Source: Pseudothauera nasutitermitis (GTDB taxonomy: Bacteria > Pseudomonadota > Gammaproteobacteria > Burkholderiales > Rhodocyclaceae). Taken from it: a stretch of 64,000 bases of DNA. This document shows, piece after piece, positions 61,872 through 64,000 of the stretch (position 1 is the stretch's first letter; every line of letters begins with the position of its first letter). A program made the position numbers and the translations under genes. The notes below the pieces were generated by a model. It was given only the letters and a program-made list of their open reading frames with translations, was not told the origin of the DNA and made no database searches. Location: contig NZ_SSOC01000004.1 in the NCBI RefSeq assembly GCF_004801295.1, positions 186,001 to 250,000 of the forward strand, in the 5' to 3' direction.

Positions 61872-63263
61872 ATGAATCCGCCCGCGCCCTGCACCGCCCC
61901 CACCACTGCCGACGTCTCGCCGAATGGCGCCAGCGATGGCCTGCTCGCGGTCTTCCAGCACCAGTACGGCGCGCTGCTGCGCTACGTGGCGCGGCGCCTG
62001 GGCAACGGCGACGACGCGCAGGAAGTTGTACAGGAACTCGGCGCCCGGCTCAGCCTGGGTACTGAGCAGACCCGCCCGGACAACCCGCGCGCCTATCTCT
62101 TCGCCATGGCGCACAACATGGCCGCGGACCATCTGCGCCAGCTCCAGCGCAAGCGCCAGCTCTTCGTCGCGCACGCAGGCGATGCGCTGCCGGAGCCGGA
62201 AGGCCACGCCAGCGCCGATACGCTGGACCGGCACCTGCACCGCGAAGCCCTGCGGGAAGTCGCCCTTGCCCTGCATGCGCTGCCGGAACGCACGCGCGAA
62301 ATTTTCCTGCTTTCCCGTGCCGAAGGCATCGGCCACGACGAACTGGCCGTGCGCTACGGCGTCACCCGCAGCACCATCGAGCGCGAAGTCATCCGCGCGA
62401 CCGACCGCCTGCACAACGCCCTCGGGCACTGGCGCGGCGATGCGCCCGCCGGCCTGGCCGAACGCGGGCGCAAGCGGCGCAGCCTGCAAGCCCTGCTCGG
62501 CATGCTGGTACTGGGCGTCGGCGCGGGTGGCGCGGCCTGGCAGGCGCAGCGCGAAAGCCGTGTGGAATGGCGGCAGGCGTGGCGCAACCCGCAGCGCTGG
62601 GCGCAGCCGTACGGCCTGCCCGACGGTTCGCAGATCGTCCTCGATGCCGGCAGCGCCGCCGAAATCGTCTTCGAAGCCGGCCGCCGCCACGTGCGCTTGC
62701 TGCGCGGTAGCGCCTGGTTCGACGTCGCCCATGCGCCGGAACGGCCTTTCGTGGTGGACATGGCCGACGTGCGTGTCACTGTGCTCGGCACCCGCTTTGC
62801 CGTGGAAAGCGAGCGCACGGCGCAGGACGACGGCTGGATCGAGGTGCACGTTGCCGCCGGCCGAGTTGCCGTGACGCCGCGCGGCTGGCGTGCCTGGCTG
62901 AGCGGCGAGCGGGAAGTGGTGCTGGGCGCGGCGCAGCGCATGCGCATCGTTCCCGGCCTGCCTTGGCAGGCCGCCCCCGCGCAGGCCGGCGCGGCGGAGG
63001 AAGTCGCCCCGTGGCGGAATGGCCGCATCGGCTTCAGCCGCGTGCCGTTGAAGGAAGCCGTCCAAAGGCTGGCGCGTTACCACGACCGTAGCGTGCAGGT
63101 GGATGAAACCGTGGCCGCGCTGCCGGTCAGCGGCGATGTCCGCCTGGATCGCGTCGAGGACTGGCTGCGCGCGCTGCCTGCCGCCTTGCCGGTCGAACTG
63201 CGGGACACCGCCGCCGGCTTCTTCATCGACGCCAGCACGATACCGGCGCGGCCCTTGGGGTGA
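61872..63263 (+). CDS. Single-chain FecI-type sigma factor fused to FecR-type anti-sigma factor
   Basis: 463 residues in one uninterrupted frame. About 20-100 is sigma region 2 (LLRYVARRLGNGDDAQEVVQ, PRAYLFAMAHNMAADHLRQ). About 130-190 is region 4 (LPERTREIFLLSRAEG, YGVTRSTIEREVIRA). An RGRKRRS stop-transfer signal and one membrane segment (LQALLGMLVLGVGAGGAAW, about 207-225) follow. The rest is the periplasmic FecR domain (LPDGSQIVLDAGSAAEI, then VTVLGTRFAV with the Gly-Thr self-cleavage pair of FecR proteins) and its C-terminal receptor-contact region (NGRIGFSRVPLKEAVQRLARY). The usual cytoplasmic anti-sigma domain of FecR is absent. The sigma factor would be membrane-tethered and released by proteolysis. 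P. putida IutY is a known precedent. The next gene encodes the STN-containing receptor. Confidence 0.9.
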   Translation: MNPPAPCTAPTTADVSPNGASDGLLAVFQHQYGALLRYVARRLGNGDDAQEVVQELGARLSLGTEQTRPDNPRAYLFAMAHNMAADHLRQLQRKRQLFVAHAGDALPEPEGHASADTLDRHLHREALREVALALHALPERTREIFLLSRAEGIGHDELAVRYGVTRSTIEREVIRATDRLHNALGHWRGDAPAGLAERGRKRRSLQALLGMLVLGVGAGGAAWQAQRESRVEWRQAWRNPQRWAQPYGLPDGSQIVLDAGSAAEIVFEAGRRHVRLLRGSAWFDVAHAPERPFVVDMADVRVTVLGTRFAVESERTAQDDGWIEVHVAAGRVAVTPRGWRAWLSGEREVVLGAAQRMRIVPGLPWQAAPAQAGAAEEVAPWRNGRIGFSRVPLKEAVQRLARYHDRSVQVDETVAALPVSGDVRLDRVEDWLRALPAALPVELRDTAAGFFIDASTIPARPLG

Positions 63264-63394
63264 GGCGCGGCGCCCGGCGGACTCGGTGCTTTGTCACCCC
63301 GACAGGCCGGCGATCCAAAAATTCGTGCTGGAATCCGCGCGCAAATCCGACTTGTGGACGGTAAGCCCAACCACGACCGATCGGAGTCTTGCCC

Positions 63395-64000
63395 ATGAAA
63401 CCGCACAAATGCCGTGAACCCCGGCCCTTCCTCACCCGTCGCACGCTCGCCCGGTGGATCGCCGGCGCCCTGCTGGCCGGCGCCCAGGCCGCCCACGCGC
63501 AAAATTTGAATCTCGACCTGCCGGCACAATCGCTGGAAGGCGCCCTGGCCAGCGTCGCCCGCCAGAGCGGCCTGCAGCTGGCACTGGACCCCGCGCTCGC
63601 CGCCGGCCGCGCCGCGCCGGCGCTCAACGGCCAATACACCACCACACAGGCCCTTGACCGCCTGCTCGCCGGCACCGGCCTGCAGGCCGTGCGGCGAGGG
63701 GAGACGCTGGTGATCCAGCCCGCGCCGAGAGGCGGGGATGTGCTGCTGGCGTCCGTCACGGTCACCGCCGGCACCGGCTACAGTGGCACCACCGAGGGCA
63801 CCGGCAGCTACACCCAGCAAGGCCCCAGTCGCGCGGCGACCAGGCTGGCGCTGACGCCGAAAGAAACGCCGCAGTCCGTCAGTGTCGTCACGCGCCAGCG
63901 GCTGGATGATCAGCGGCTGGAAAAAATAGTCGATGTGCTGGAGGCAACCGTTGGTGTTTCGACTTTCCGCCAAAGTGTCGGGGCCGACCTGGACCAGCCC
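63395..64000 (+). CDS. TonB-dependent siderophore-type receptor with STN signalling domain (N-terminal part)
   Basis: The gene starts at the ATG at 63395 and runs off the right edge; about 202 residues are visible. A signal peptide ends near AAHAQN. The STN domain (about 40-110) is clear: LDLPAQSLEGALASVARQSG, then LNGQYTTTQALDRLLAGTGL and GETLVIQPA. A linker and the start of the plug (KETPQSVSVVTRQRLDD) follow. The STN domain contacts FecR-type anti-sigma factors when the receptor is loaded. It lies 131 bp after the sigma/anti-sigma fusion, which is therefore its partner. Iron-chelate uptake is the likely task. Confidence 0.93.
   Translation, partial: MKPHKCREPRPFLTRRTLARWIAGALLAGAQAAHAQNLNLDLPAQSLEGALASVARQSGLQLALDPALAAGRAAPALNGQYTTTQALDRLLAGTGLQAVRRGETLVIQPAPRGGDVLLASVTVTAGTGYSGTTEGTGSYTQQGPSRAATRLALTPKETPQSVSVVTRQRLDDQRLEKIVDVLEATVGVSTFRQSVGADLDQP

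Overview
The window is GC-rich, mostly tightly packed proteobacterial chromosome. The shape operon (mreBCD-mrdA-rodA-rlpA) running into dac, a D-amino-acid aminotransferase, ybeD, lipB and lipA, the gatCAB order, and the fimT-pilVWXY1-pilE minor pilin cluster together suggest a betaproteobacterium, most likely Rhodocyclales (Thauera/Azoarcus/Zoogloea-like). This assignment is inferred from gene order and base composition; no rRNA is present.

Layout. 1-1033: start of an RND efflux operon with a divergent TetR repressor. 1078-6431: TonB-dependent receptor, orphan periplasmic binding protein and a membrane diguanylate cyclase with a degenerate EAL domain; a short GC-rich repeat sits at the cyclase start. 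6451-10712: DUF1127 protein, Ycf46-like AAA ATPase, and an acuR-acuI-peroxidase-like operon. 10773-21820: cobalamin-riboswitch operon cobO-btuF-btuC-btuD-cobW-cobN-chlI/D-cbiM-like. The small and medium chelatase subunits appear to come from one gene through a -1 ribosomal frameshift at A AAA AAG. 21982-27164: corA, tRNA-Arg(CCG), cytochrome c5, rep, DUF4197, a TlpA-like protein and a YqaE/Pmp3-like protein. 27229-37796 (minus): lipoate, cell-wall and shape genes. 37992-41797: gatC-gatA-lipoprotein-gatB.

41801-43835 is a lower-GC accessory island. It has a transposase-less double-hairpin element resembling IS200/IS605 ends, followed by a run of small minus-strand genes separated by integron attC-like sites. 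In three cases the stop codon of the gene lies inside the attC core site. No integron integrase is in the window, so this looks like an orphan cassette cluster.

44184-50308: HTH regulator followed by a coupled phospholipid-remodelling operon (PlsC-acyl-ACP synthetase fusion, amidohydrolase, LplT-PlsC fusion). 50339-58264: S24/XRE repressor divergent from the minor pilin operon; the spacer holds two CAAATTTG-centred repeats 33 bp apart, one overlapping a strong promoter. 58330-61737: acetyltransferase, a beta-helix repeat protein, an SMR efflux pump and DkgB. 61872-64000: a single-gene fusion of a FecI-type sigma factor with a FecR-type anti-sigma factor, followed by the start of a TonB receptor with an N-terminal STN signalling domain. 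This is a complete cell-surface signalling module.

Strongest observations: the frameshift cassette in chlI/D (SD-like element, slippery heptamer, 6-nt spacer containing the stop, 15-bp perfect hairpin), the membrane-tethered sigma/anti-sigma fusion, the orphan cassette array, and the receptor-binding protein-cyclase triad.
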